A DNA stretch of 64,000 bases from Platycnemis pennipes (lineage: Eukaryota > Arthropoda > Insecta > Odonata > Platycnemididae), in assembly GCA_933228895.1 (NCBI GenBank), contig OW121847.1, forward strand, positions 128,258,350 to 128,322,349, in the 5' to 3' direction. The first letter of the stretch is position 1. Each line of letters opens with the position of its first letter. Under the pieces are notes generated by a model. The model saw nothing but the letters and a program-made list of their open reading frames with translations. It ran no database searches and had not been told where the DNA came from. A program made the position numbers and the translations under genes. This document shows, in pieces, positions 43,301 through 54,756 of this stretch.

Positions 43301-44573
43301 ACCATACACTTAAACTCAAATATGTCAAATCCGATGAATTAATAAACAGTAAGTTCTTTTAATTGATTAGGGGAGTGTATCTAATTCCTACTTACCGGTA
43401 TTTTTCATTATTATTTTGCTACCAGTACTTAGATGATATTTAACAAATTGCTCAAAAACATATTTTATTTTGTCAATTTAGATGAGATTTTAGATAGGTA
43501 GGCCTACACCTCAAAAGGGGGTGAGTGTCAATCATTTATGTTCATAGAATTAGAAATGAAAACATTTAAGCCTATTCTAGGAACATTATATATGCATGGC
43601 CCTAGTGTTTGTTTCCAGCTAAATATCTATATATCCCACATAACTCAAGATGGGCATTAAAAACAAGTAGGTCTACACTGTCCTAAGTATACGACATCTC
43701 CAAATTTAATACTATAAAAAAATACTAAATGCGAACTTGTCAAAGATGAGACTTAACACGACCAAAAATTATAGTTTTATTGTTTTAATCTTACAACTTA
43801 GATGCTAATCTTTTCTCCATGTGGCTTTATTGTAGTCTTATTCTTGACGTTTTGTAATTGTATTATGTTGTAATCATTCCGTAGAACTCCCAAAAATACA
43901 TCATAATTGTAGTTTTAAAACAATGGAACTACCTTCCTCTGTCTGAAAGAGAAATGACGAGCAATTAAGAGAGCCCAGGAACAACAAGTAAACATAGAGC
44001 TCTTAAGTTGTTTTTGATGGCAACTTTCTCTTGACCTCGATAGAGGTGTAGTAATATACTTCCTATAATGTTTCACTGTGGCAATGGACATAATTTCACT
44101 TCAATTAAAATACCAGTTAATATAATCCTTAATCTAGCCTACTGTATATATAACTAAATGCAGGAACTTGCCATAGAAAATTTAAAAAAATGATATGAAG
44201 TGGTTACAAATGACTCAGGCCTACACCAATCAATCTAGAAAATATTGCTTTGACTCATGGATAATTTAGTATTTAGACAGTTCAGTCTTGGATAATTATT
44301 GATTTCCTGGCAAGCCTAGCAATGGTAGGCTTATAAGAGGCTATTTAAGTTGAAACCACTAAATATAGGTTTAATTAAAAGTATAAGTATATTATTAAAA
44401 TAAAATTTTCCAATGATTGTAATCACTTCTTTAGCAGTAAGTATATGTAAAATTAATTTTCTGCACATCAAATATGTAACTATTAGCAATATTCTACATT
44501 ACATATTCTATGGTAGAATATACACGTAAAATACGCATTTTTCTACACAGAATATTCTACTGACCCAACCCTG

Positions 44574-45383
44574 CGCAAAGGCATAAGGTAATTGTAGGCA
44601 GCTGAGCAAATGGGATTTTAATATTGGGGATAGTGCTGGTTCACCATAGGCCATGTATTTATGTGTATTGATATGAAATGTGTCAATTTACTAGGATAAG
44701 GCAAAAAATTATTCCCAGGAGAAAAATTATTCCCTCTTAATAATGGATGTAATCATCATGGTGCCATATACAATGGCAGCCATGCTGTTATAAACACATA
44801 AAGCCACCACTTTGCTACGCATCATTCATGAATCAACTGCGGAAAATATCCTTGAAGGATACCTAGTGAAATTAATTCATGTGTCTCCCAACACTCTAAA
44901 TAGCTTATAAGATTCGGAAAAACAATCAATTTACCTTTGAAAAATTTCAGAAGCATACTTTTTTTCCAGGATTAGAGGTCTTGAAATTGAAAATTTCAAG
45001 ACCTCTAATCCTGGGCCACCGGAAAATTTATTGTAAGATTTAAAATATGCACGGTGGAATAAATATTATTAAAGTACACCTATTATCTGCATTTAGATTT
45101 TAAATTCTTCAAATGGTCATCATCAATCAAATCAATCACCTCGTAGATCTTTACCTTTTACAGCCACATTTCCTGATGATTCTACACCTCAGAGAGCGTT
45201 ACACCTTTAAAAAAAGGAAAATTGATTATTCAATTAACAAAACTACAAGCACCACTGTAAGTTGCATCAATATTCTAATTCACCAGTATACCTATGACAG
45301 GCAGTTTATAGTTCAGTGGATCACTAAAAAATAAAAATTTTTTTCTAACACAGTGATAAAAACTGCTAAAATTGGCATATTGA
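44574..45383. other. Unassigned stretch
   Basis: Near 44965-45015 the phrase GAGGTCTTGAAATTGAAAAT is followed by TTTCAAGACCTC, a short inverted repeat of about 21 bases per arm around a tiny loop. Otherwise nothing recognised. Confidence 0.4.
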
Positions 45384-45419
45384 CACTATTGGAACGATTT
45401 GTGTTGAAACGGCCAAATC

Positions 45420-45790
45420 TTAACTGAAACTGGTTTGAAACTCCTTTGCACTGTGTTGAACCTAGAATAGAAATCTACCCTCATTTGCAACTGTTGTTAA
45501 CTGTGTTGAAACTCTATTGACCTGTGTCAACATTGCACTGCTTTCACTGGGCTGGCACTGTGTTGCTCTGAACTGTGTTGGTACTGATTTGGGCTGTGTT
45601 GAAACTATTGACCTGTGTTGGCACTGCACTGCTTTCACTGTGTTGCTCCGAACTGTGTTGATACTGATTTGAGCTGTGTTGAAACTCTATTGACCTGTGT
45701 TGATACTGCACTGCTTTTACTGGGTTGACAGTGTTGCTGCAAAACTGTGTTGATACTGATTTGAGCAGTGTTGACACTGCAGTGCTTTAA
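45420..45790. repeat. About 85-bp tandem repeat of TGTGTTG motifs, 3-4 copies
   Basis: Each unit contains ACTGTGTTGATACTGATTTG, AGCTGTGTTGAAACTCTATT and GACCTGTGTTG followed by ACTGCACTGCTTT. The 77-codon minus frame here is repetitive and not a gene. Confidence 0.75.
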
Positions 45791-46060
45791 TAGAGATAAC
45801 CGGAAGGATTGCCATGAACTGTAATGTTATTTAATTTCATAATGCTATTGATTCTATGGTTAGCTCTTTGGAAGGTTTAAAAATATGCACATCTAATAAT
45901 TCTTACCTATTGCAATGAAAACACAAAGTAGCAGTAAACATTTTATTTTTCCATTCGGGTGGATAAGTTGTGCTTATAGCAAATAGTTGCTTGCATCAAT
46001 TGATTTTCGAATCCCTGTACCCTCACAGGTCTTGTCAACTGTCAAATTCGTAAAATACAT

Positions 46061-46223
46061 CCCACATAGCATGCAAGCCTGCTGCAAGTTTGCCAATATT
46101 GACATGTTCTGTGCAAGTTGTACTTGGCTTGCATGAAGTGTGCCAATGTTGGCAACTTTGCTGCAGGACTCTGGCAACATTAGTAGCAATAGTGCAAGTT
46201 TCAAGGCAATTGCAACTATAGGG
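46061..46223. mobile_element. 163-bp inverted-ended element with TGCAAG motifs (type E)
   Basis: Ends CCCACATAGCATGCAAGCCT and, from the right, CCCTATAGTTGCAATTGCCT. Inside are CTGCTGCAAG, TTGCCAATATTG and TGCCAATGTTGGCAAC. The left end matches the right end of the small element at 52653-52726 (CCCACATAGCA). Confidence 0.5.
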
Positions 46224-47083
46224 TTTCTACTAAGGGAGGAGTAGAGTTACCCTAGCTCTACCCTTGCTTGAACACACACAGCTTATTTCCCTTAGGAGAA
46301 AAAAATTGAGTTATATTGAAGAAAAGCGAGTTAATAGGAAAAATTAGTTCGAAATTAACTTAAGCAAGTTACGATAAATTAACTGACAAGGTTTTAAAGT
46401 TCATGAATACAGATTGAGTACAGAATACAGTGGCATTGACGTCAGGGTTCCTATAGTATCGCCAAGGATCCTGCCGTCCGATGAATACGGCGATTGGTAC
46501 ATTATTGAGGAAACTCTTGTTTATCTCTCCTGGAGTTGAAAAAGTATGTTATGCATAGTCATAATGGTCATGCTTATTTTTAGCCACATAATGGTAATTG
46601 GGGAAATATTTTAATGGTACAAAATACCGGTGTCCATATGTTGTAAAGTTAATTATCACTAATGGATTAATGCAAGCCAGCATTTGTACCCTTAGGAAAA
46701 TTTACTTCAGAAATATCTAAAGTAACTTTAAAATTTTAAAGTTTTTTAAAGTTAACTTTTGAATTGAAAAGTTTTTCGAAAATCATGAGTCCATCTTAAA
46801 TTTTTTAAATTCTTTTTTCTAAAGTTTTGAGCATATCCTAAAGTTTTCCTAATTTTTTCTAAAGTTATAGATGCATTCTAAAGTTTTCTTTAAGTTTTTG
46901 TCATGATATGTGTGTATTCTAAAATTTCTGATTGATATCTGGTCAGAAAATCAGAGATCCATTAAAGTTATGAAGGCTAGAGTTTGAATGAGAAGATTCT
47001 ATATCATAGGTTGATTAGATGTCACCTCCATCAGTTATTGGTGAGCTTGATGGATTCAGGCTCAACCATAAGAAATTTCATGT

Positions 47084-47299
47084 CCACAAAGAAAAGTACA
47101 ACTTGGTAACAATTTCACAAAAAAGTTTTAATGGTTATGACCAATTTCGTCGAAGAGTTGACATCATCAGGTTAGCCTTGACTATATAAGCTCAAGGGTT
47201 TTTATAATTTCACCTGATGATGTCGACTCTTTGATGAAACTGGTTGTAACCACTGAAAATTTCTGTGAAATTGTTACCAAGTTGTACTTTTCATTGTGG
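47084..47299. repeat. Inverted repeat with hammerhead-like cores (Penelope-type)
   Basis: Arms of about 88 bases (47084-47172 and 47212-47299) flank a 39-base spacer. Each arm, read outward from the spacer, carries CCTGATGATGTC, a short loop, GAC or GAT, then GAAA: CTGATGA, a 3-bp stem and GAAA, as in hammerhead cores. Both then read TTGTAACCA or similar and AATTGTTACCAAGTTGTACT. Penelope-like elements are known to carry hammerheads in their pseudo-LTRs. Confidence 0.6.
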
Positions 47300-48074
47300 T
47301 TACTGGTGAACCCAACCATGGTTTCTCACCATATTTTCTGTAACAAGTATTTTTAAATGGATAGCTTCTTCTGTTACTGGTGAGCATTAAAAAACCTTTC
47401 CAGAGCTTGATCTACCATCAAACCTGGAGGCCTCCCTCTATGCTGGTGAAGGATTATCACAATTTTACCACTTTTATAATTTAAGCATAATTTGGGAGCA
47501 CAGAAAATGTTCAAACATTCTAATTACATACACCTTTTAATGATGTGGTATTTTTTTAAATCTCTTTCTATCAAATTCACTAATGGAATGAGGACATCTG
47601 CATTTTAATATGGGACACATACACACATGACAATTTTCTGACATTACAGAAGCTATTCTCGTACTTCTTTGACAAATTGTAAACAGTACCCGAGATGATA
47701 AATTTAACTCTTGATCAAAATAACCCTTTGCAAAAAAATGTTAGATTTCAACAGTTACTGATAAACAGATTTTGTTTTTCCAACAGATTATTGATAAGAT
47801 GCAACAGTTACTGTTGGATTTTAATGTTCAACAGTTGAAATCCAACATTCAACATTACAATTCCATTAATGTTGAAGGTTACGTGACAGTTCGTCGGAAT
47901 TTCAGTGGTTTATATACTTAGGACTTCAGGAGATATCGTTTAATTATCCTGCTCGACATAATTCCTCCGCCTGGCCAGAGTTTGTCATGGAATTTGCCTT
48001 GATTGGTCCCTGAGGTACATCTTGTATTGGCCTCTTTTTCTCTTAGAATGCAGCATCAATTCCTCATCTGCCAT

Positions 48075-48290
48075 CCCAGGTAAAAATATATAAGTCTGTT
48101 ACCAATCTGAAACTGGTCTGTAAATGCCTGAAAGGCCAATTTCTAGAATGTAAGTCTGTAACAGGACTGGACTTGTCTGGATTGCAATAACAAGAAGGGA
48201 AATTGTCGGGAAACTGAACTGGATTCTGGTCCACAACTACACTTCAATATCTGTTGGTCTGTAACTAGTCTGTATTTTTGTTGGTGAAAG
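48075..48290. mobile_element. Small element with GTCTGTAAC motifs (type D)
   Basis: The left side reads CCCAGGTAAAAATATATAAG, then TCTGTTACC; the right side, inverted, CACCAACAAAAATACAGACT. TCTGTAAC, ACTGGTCTG and GGACTTGTCTGG recur between. Borders are approximate. Confidence 0.4.
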
Positions 48291-49397
48291 AAAGTAGAGT
48301 CTTTCTTCAAAGTGAAGAAAAATAATTCAATGCCTACAATAAACGAATACATTATGTATCTAGAATAATTACTTTTCAATGGATTTCAAAATAGTGTAGC
48401 AACAATTGTTTTCTCTTTGATAAATCAACTAGAAAACAATCATTGCTATGCATATAATAATATATTTATTGTAATTACACTTCTGCAATGCTACATATCA
48501 TCTTTAAAGTAGTGTGAATGCTGAATCTTCTATATTCTCATCCATCTCATATAATGTAGAAAATGCAGTCCTTGACTTTGAAAAATAGTTCAATGTTCAA
48601 AATAACGATTCTGAATGCAGTTTATTTGAATTCGTAAATGAGGAGGAGACTGTGTCTGTTGGGTTTTTAGCTTCGGTTTTTCATGATGATGATGAAAGAA
48701 ATAAGGAGAACTATTTAAGAAGATTAGTGAACAGACAATGGCATTGCAGGGTGAACTGGCCTGATTGTGATAATTAAAGTTCATCAGCATAAAAAAAATA
48801 GTTGGTGAAAGCAACTTGGAGCATCATGCTGGCAAGACTTGGCATACCGTGGTGAGCACAATAACACTATCTTTGCTCTAGGGTCCTATGCATGTACTCT
48901 CCCACATGTTAAAAATGATGATTTTTTTGTATTGTCACAGCAATATTTGAAAAAAAAACCTTTTTACTTGCCAGGATACACAGAAATGTGCATAAGTGCA
49001 ATGTGAAACAGAAGGTACGGCAACTTGGGGAGGAGTTCTTAAACTATTTAGGCATGAAATTAAATAATATCTCAAAAGGAAAGACAACCATTCAATGATG
49101 TTGTAAATTAATGAATATATTTTGTATTAGTTAAGTTTTGTGTGACAATATATTTTTTGTTACGAGTTTGTTGTTCTTTTCTTGAATACTCAATATTTGA
49201 TCGTGGTAACCTACTTGAGCATGAGAAAGAATTCAGCTGCATCCATATTTTTTTGCAATCCAATGTTTAAGGTTGAACCTTCATTTCCACTACATTGCTT
49301 ATATCCTAGGTGTTTTTTAAATCAATTTCCTCAAGGTATGTAGCTTTTACATGGATTAAATTATTTTACTGGTGTGACACAGACCAACATGTTGAAC

Positions 49398-51414
49398 TGA
49401 GCTGTCCGTGAAGGACATCTCAAGACACTCGGAGAACCAGGAGCCGGCAGGTGCCGTAGTTCCCTGCCCCTGTTCGAAGCTGGGCGTGAGGGCAGAGGCA
49501 TCACCCCAAATTATCGGGTCATTGCTTGCCCGCGGCAGCGCCGTGGAAGTGGTGGAAGTGCCGGGCCCCTACCTGCAATGTAATGGGTCCGGACCAATAG
49601 GGCGCGCTCAGCAACTCGCGTTTGACACCTTGAAAGAAAAGATTTCCCCCCCCCCCCCACCCAGTACTGTGGATACCCAACTTTGACGAGCGCTTTACAT
49701 TACATACGGATAGCAGCGGTACTATCGGGTATTCACCTCAATCACGGTACATCAAACTGATTCGGAATGCCGAGCCATAAAGGAACGATTGGAGCGAGGC
49801 GAGAAAGTGAAGAATTTAAAACTATCGCGGCATTTAGTGGTATTTCGTGGGCGCACGGGAAAGGCGTAATCGCGTATTTGTCCCTGTAGCGGTAAGGGCG
49901 ATGGTAATGGCATATTTTCACGATTCCGCTGTCGGTGGCCACCTAGGTTACCATTAAACCAAAGAGAAAATTAGTAGAATCTTATATTGGCCGAATATGC
50001 AAAAGGAAATTTTGCAGTACGATTAAATCCTGTCCGGAGTGTCAACGTGTCAAGCCCGCACAAAATTCGCGTATCGGGCAACACTCAGCGGAAGTAGCAA
50101 CCCAACCCTGGGAACGAGTATTTATCGATTACATGGGTCCGATGACGCGTACAAGATCGGGCAATGTGTGCGTTTTGGTCATTATAGATGAATTCAGCAA
50201 ATTCGTCTTCATGATACCCACGAGAAATATGACCGCTCAAAGTACCGTCAAGGTTCTCAACGATCGGGTGTTTTCTATTGTTGGGTTTCCCAAAACCATT
50301 GTTACTGACAATGCATCAGTGTTTACTTCCAAAGAAATGAGGAATATGTACTTCTTGGGAGGTATAAAGCATGTGACGACCTCCCCTTACTACCCTCAGC
50401 CCTCGCACGCCGAGCGCTTCAATAGAATATTTCCTTAGAATATTTCACCACGAAAAGCAAAATCGGTGGGACGAGAGTTTGAATGAGTTGCCAGTCGCGT
50501 TTAACGCAGCTCACCATCAAAATATCGGATGTACGCCGGCCTGTCTCTTCATGGGATGCGAGCTGAATCATCCGTTAGGATTGCAGTGGGATATGGATGA
50601 GAACTCGGAATCTCCCAGGCGACGAAAGATTTAAAAGGAGAGATGGGCGGAGGCCAGGAGGTGCTTGAATCGCGCAAATAAGAAGGTGGAAAACCGGTAT
50701 AACTTGCGCCGAAGAAAACACGATTTTCGAACTGGCCAGTTAGTAGTATACACACTACATACTTTAAGTTCGGCAGCTAATAAGGTGTCGGCCAAATTGG
50801 CTTCTAAGTGGTCGCAACCATACCGGATAATCCGATTCACTACGCCCGTCACGGCTGAATTAGGAGACGGAGAAAGTGGAGTAGTTAAAAGAAAATGCCA
50901 CGTCTCCCAACTGAAACCATACCATGAACGCTAACCTTATCCCTTTCTTTTCCCTTACCAACTGCGTCGCTCGATCCGGTCTCGGGAGCGGTCGTAGGAG
51001 GGAGAAGAGGAACCAAGAGGTGTCTGAAGCAGTCTTGGGGATTATTGTTCGGTGGTGTTTGTATGGGAAGGCTAAATTGGGTTCTTCTCATGCCGACTTT
51101 GTTAAGGCATTTTTGGGGTTCCTTGTTGCATTTTCTCCTTGTTGCCTTGCTTGCGGGTCGCCAGTTCGGCGATCCGTTTCTGTTTTCGCCGTCTACTTTG
51201 TTTTGTTTTGCTAGCTAGTCTTTGGTCTGTTTTCAAGCCGGTACTTGTCTTGCTTGTTGATTTGTTCACTTTGTTTATTTTTTTGTTTGTTTGTTATTCA
51301 AGCCACGGGAAGCCAGGTACCGCCACCCCCGCAACCTATCCCTCCTTCCTTCGACAAATAGGGGGGGGGGGGTGAGAAGTGAGGGAGGATGAGCTGTCCG
51401 TGAAGGACATCTCA
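49398..51414 (+). mobile_element. Ty3/Gypsy remnant with 25-bp terminal direct repeats
   Basis: The same 25 bases, TGAGCTGTCC-GTGAA-GGACATCTCA, stand at both ends (49398-49422 and 51390-51414). GAAC flanks both (49394-49397 and 51415-51418), a proper 4-bp target duplication. The right repeat follows a purine tract (51364-51389) like a polypurine tract. The repeats start TG and end CA, as LTRs do, but are far shorter than any normal LTR. The interior has lost gag, protease and most of RT, and starts near the RNase H region. Confidence 0.75.
49690..50932 (+). pseudogene. Gypsy pol fragment: RNase H edge, integrase, C-terminal module
   Basis: In order on the plus strand: a trace of RNase H (SSGTIGYSPQS near 49715); an integrase zinc-binding region (YFHDSAVGGHLGYH near 49905, then YWPNMQKEIL and SGVSTCQ near 50000, where the first Cys is lost by a shift); the catalytic core at 50133-50438 with Asp in VLVIIDEFSKFV, Asp in IVTDNASVFTS and Glu in HAERFNR; and a C-terminal module at 50665-50932 (NRANKKVENRYNLRRRKHDF, FRTGQLVVYTLH, CHVSQLKPYHER). 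Several stops and frame changes, for example after FNRIFP, make it inactive. It is an endogenous retroelement, not an active virus. Confidence 0.85.
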
Positions 51415-51739
51415 GAACTTAATGAAATCAGATGAGAAATTTTTCCTTAATGACATTTTATAGAAGGGATCATATATGATCACTATTTATTTATCAATTT
51501 TCAAATTGAGCAATAAGTTAAGAAATAAAATCATATTTATAGATCCATTAGCCTTTGAAAAAAACTAGTATCACTACTAGTAGTGTTGTAACATTTGATC
51601 CCTTCAACAAACCATGTTCTACAATAATGCAATATTTATCTGGTTGCATTTTTAGAGATCCTCAACTTACCCTGTCATTATGTGGTTTATAATTTAATTT
51701 TTCAGCATATATAATCTAATGAGTTCAACCTTATAATTC

Positions 51740-52090
51740 TGATTTAGCAGCTGTTGTTGGATTTCAACAGTTCGTTGGGTTTCAAGTTTACTTTTGGTTT
51801 CACCAGTTTACTGTTGAAATTTCTACATTAACTGTCATTTTCAACAGTAATTTTGTTGGATTCAACTTTTGGCTCGATTTACGATTTGTAATTTTCAACA
51901 GTAACTACTGGATTCAAAAGTTGGCCTAATTTGTGTTAAATTTTCACTTTTTTTCAGCAGTAACTGTTGGATTCAACAGTAACTGTTAGATTCAACAGTT
52001 TTTTTCAACAGTAACTGTTGAATTCAACAGTTGGCCCAATTAACTGTTGAAATTCTCAACAGTTTTTTCAATGGTTTTTCAACAGTTCTT
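51740..52090. repeat. CAACAGTAACTGTTG palindromic motif array
   Basis: Fifteen or so copies of TTCAACAGT, AACTGTTG and their mutants, in both orientations; adjacent copies form hairpins such as CAACAGTAACTGTTG. Right subterminal array of shell C. Confidence 0.75.
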
Positions 52091-52171
52091 CCGCAAAGGG
52101 AATGGTCTTCATTTAATTGTTCGAATTCCTGACCTAAAAGAACAAATTTTCTAATTATCACTTTAAGCTGC

Positions 52172-52320
52172 TCTAAAGTTTACTAAAAGTTATCCTAAAG
52201 TGTAGTAAAAGTTATCCTAAAGTTTACTAAAAGTTATCCTAAAGTTTACTTAAGGTTATCGTAAAGTTTACTAAAAGTTATCCTAAAGTTTATTCAAGGT
52301 TATCCTAAAGTTTACTACAA
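52172..52320. repeat. 22-bp tandem repeat, about six units
   Basis: The unit starts TAAAGTTTACTAAAAG and ends TTATCC, with single-base variants. It is the right subterminal array of shell B. Confidence 0.85.
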
Positions 52321-52652
52321 GTATTTTTAACGTTTACTTTAGGGTGATGTTTCAATTCACTTTAAGTCAACTTAAAGTAAACTTTAAGTTTTATTTTTAA
52401 AGTTTTCTAAAGTAAATTTTCCTAATGGCCTCCCATTTGTTTGGCCTCCTGGCCATTCATTTGTAACGAAGTAGCTGTAGATAGCCCATCGACGAAAATA
52501 GTTTATCATGTCGATTAGATACTGTAATTAAGACACATAGGGCAAGCATATATGTGTTCCATTAATGCTTCAGAATTATTTCTAGCATATTTATAAATGC
52601 AGGTAAATCCGATATAATCATTTTCTTTTTAAATTTTGATACTATAGGTGCA

Positions 52653-52726
52653 CCCATGCAAGTAATGATTTTTTTGTGATTGCAAGATTGCTATCTTGTA
52701 ATGACAAGCTTTCTTTGCTATGTGGG
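52653..52726. mobile_element. 74-bp miniature inverted-ended element (type F)
   Basis: Left CCCATGCAAGTAATG and right, inverted, CCCACATAGCAAAGAAAG, with GATTGCAAGATTGC and TCTTGTAATGACAAG between. Related to type E at 46.1 kb. Confidence 0.4.
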
Positions 52727-52924
52727 TGGGTAGCTGCCGAGTGGCTGTAAATGCACTGCAACTCTGTTGCCACAACTACACTGCAACTGTGTTGGTCAAA
52801 CTGTGTTGCATTCTTGTTTCATTTTTTCAACACAGTCAGGTCAACACAGTTTCAATTCGGTTTCAACACAAATTTTTCTACTAGTGGAGCAGAACATGTT
52901 ATCAAATGTAGGATATTTCAAGCC

Positions 52925-53051
52925 TGCCGTGTGAACGGCGGTGAAATTCACATTAATTGCCATGAGAAAATATTCACCTGGACCGGGTATCAAACCACGG
53001 ACCTTTGGCTTTCCGGGCCACTGCGCAGACCACTACGCAACCCAGGATCCT
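52925..53051 (-). mobile_element. tRNA-derived SINE
   Basis: On the minus strand: GGGTTGCGTAGTGGTCTGCG (A-box region), CCGGAAAGCCAAAGGTCC, GTGGTTTGATACCCGG (B box), then GTGAATATTTTCTCATGGCA and TGTGAATTTCACCGCC. The last motif is shared with the SINE at 19.5 kb. Not a functional tRNA. Confidence 0.6.
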
Positions 53052-54352
53052 TAATTCGCATGGCAATTTTACCGAGGTTCAAGGTACTAGATGTGGTGCC
53101 CTCGCGGTCCATCAAGGATGGCAACGCGAGGGAGAAAGGGCTTCAAAGGAGCCACGACCAAAGTTGAACCCCATTCAGCGCTTCCCCATTCAAGGGGGGA
53201 GGAATGATATGTATTATTTGTATCGATATCCTATCGATTTGTTATGTATCGATTCTCTCGCTATCGGAACCCAGTGTCTGTTTAATTTACGGACATAATA
53301 AGCCAGTATTTATTATTGAGGATATATCACGATCCATTGCTTCTGGAATGTGTTTTCTCACAACATTAGAAAATAAGAGTAATACACGATCAAAACACTA
53401 GTATGACATATAATATTTAAATGCATAATTCATTTATATTGATTTGTATGATATTATTTTGTGTTTAGGAGATAGGATTGAGCTTTTCGTTTAGTCGCTA
53501 AGTTGTACGTCATTTCACGAACCCCAAATTGGTAGCAATATCAATAAATTTTCCTGTATGAAACAAATTTATTTCAATATTAATATTTTCCGTAGAAAAT
53601 ATAAATAATCGTGATTTTCACAAATCATAATATGAGATGAATGAAAAATATAATTTTCAGTTCTTGGTAACGTCTAACATATTTTCCAGACATCTTGCAT
53701 GGTAAACATTTAAGACATTGAAGATATGCTCTAGATATCTACTAAATAGTTTGTGCTATCTGGGGTAAGAAATTAATGGTTTACATTAGGTATACTGCAA
53801 AATTTCGTGCTCTCAGGTCGTCACATATCCTGACCTGGGAATCACTGCTTACACGGTATTAAGTATGTTTTAAATGGCGGGGCGCCGTAAGATTTAGACA
53901 GCCAGGTATTTTCCGCTCGGCAGTATTTTCGAAGGACGTTATGAGACATCCAACCTCGGTGAGTGAAGTTTACCCTTATAATTACACTTCTTGTTTCTGT
54001 TTGAACTATTTTCCTGTAGAAAGAAAAATGAACTCGAAAAACGGCTCGCTTAGTGTCTCATGACAACGGCAGAGAGGAGTCACAGTTAGGAGGCCCCTGA
54101 AAAACCTTGTCCACTTTGTGTTAACGGAAAGAAGACACCAAGTTCATTTGAAAGGAGAACTATAAAATGAGACTAATCGATGATTTCATCAGCTGGGCGC
54201 TCAAACTCTTATGTTGCGTTTCTACTAGTAGTAGTGTGAAATGACAACTGGCGACGCGCATAATTAGAGGGTACTCGGGGTGAGTGTGCAGGTGGGCAGT
54301 CAAGGGGAAATCCCGGATGCACTGGAAATTTTGAGATGCCCTCTTACGTAAC
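53052..54352. other. Unassigned stretch
   Basis: No gene recognised. Near 53870-53960 a GC-richer patch ends in CCTCG followed by GTGAGTGAAG, a donor-like site on the plus strand that could end a non-coding first exon; no partner exon was found. Confidence 0.35.
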
Positions 54353-54756
54353 CCGCTTCACAGGCTCGGTGACGGGATTCTCGGGGCCCGAGGCCCAAAA
54401 CCCTGAGACTCGGGCCCCTGGGCAACTGAGTGGTCCGGGCCCCTAAATCCCGGTAAATCCGCATATTTTTTTACAACAGTTGTAACTTAAAAAGTGCCGG
54501 TTTCAGACGGTGTTCGAGCGAAGCGCCGACTTTATGACCCGTAAATCACTAATACGGCGTTCAATTGCAACCAGATTTTGAAAAATGATAGATAAATATG
54601 TATATGTTTTCCATGCATTCTGTAAGTTTTCAGTGTATAACTTTAATATAAGAAAGGTTATCAATTTTATAAAAAAATTAGCATTTCAAAACTGGGGTGT
54701 CGTAGAATTTCGTTCTTGGTCGCGTTAATCCACATGCCCTGAACGTATCCAATATG

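Larger units (their letters stand above)
42783..44573 (+). mobile_element. hAT transposon remnant, 1.79 kb
   Basis: Ends CAGGGTTGGGTAAAACACGT and, from the right, CAGGGTTGGGTCAGTAGAAT are typical hAT termini, with TAGAATATT-type repeats just inside both. The flanks CATAAAGG (42775-42782) and CGCAAAGG (44574-44581) match at 6 of 8 positions, an aged target duplication. Inside is only the tail of a transposase (43110-43300) and a SINE head (42969-43032). Confidence 0.82.
47725..52100. mobile_element. Third nested shell (type C), CAACAGTTACTG motifs
   Basis: Ends CCCTTTGCAAAAAAATGTT and, from the right, CCCTTTGCGGAAGAACTGTT. Both are followed by arrays of CAACAGTTACTGTTG-like palindromic motifs (47745-47880 and 51745-52085). 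No coding sequence of its own; it holds element D and the Gypsy remnant. Confidence 0.55.
46689..52428. mobile_element. Second nested shell (type B), AAAGTTT motifs
   Basis: Ends CCCTTAGGAAAATTTACTT and, from the right, CCATTAGGAAAATTTACTT match at 18 of 19 positions and continue AGAAA. Both ends are followed by AAAGTT-type arrays (46720-46930 and 52160-52410). CATTTGT occurs close outside each end, but at unequal distance, so no target duplication is claimed. It encloses shell C. Confidence 0.55.
45384..52886. mobile_element. Putative large CACTA-ended element, outer shell
   Basis: The proposed ends are imperfect inverted repeats: left CACTATTGGAACGATTTGTG, then TTGAAAC; right, read inward, CACTAGTAGAAAAATTTGTG, then TTGAAACC. 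Just inside both lie arrays built on GTGTTGAAAC or CTGTGTTG (45400-45790 and 52745-52870). GA flanks both ends, but a 2-bp match carries little weight. CACTA ends with subterminal repeats recall EnSpm/CACTA elements; no transposase was seen. It could also be two unrelated flanks. Confidence 0.45.

Noticed and set aside
45544..45777. 77-codon minus-strand Ser/Gln/His-rich protein
   Set aside because: It is a direct readout of the TGTGTTG tandem repeat.
45420..52320. CRISPR-like array in the tandem repeats
   Set aside because: Units are contiguous or variable, with no equal-sized unique spacers, and the genome is eukaryotic.
46689..52440. CATTTGT as the target duplication of shell B
   Set aside because: The two copies lie at different distances from the inverted ends.
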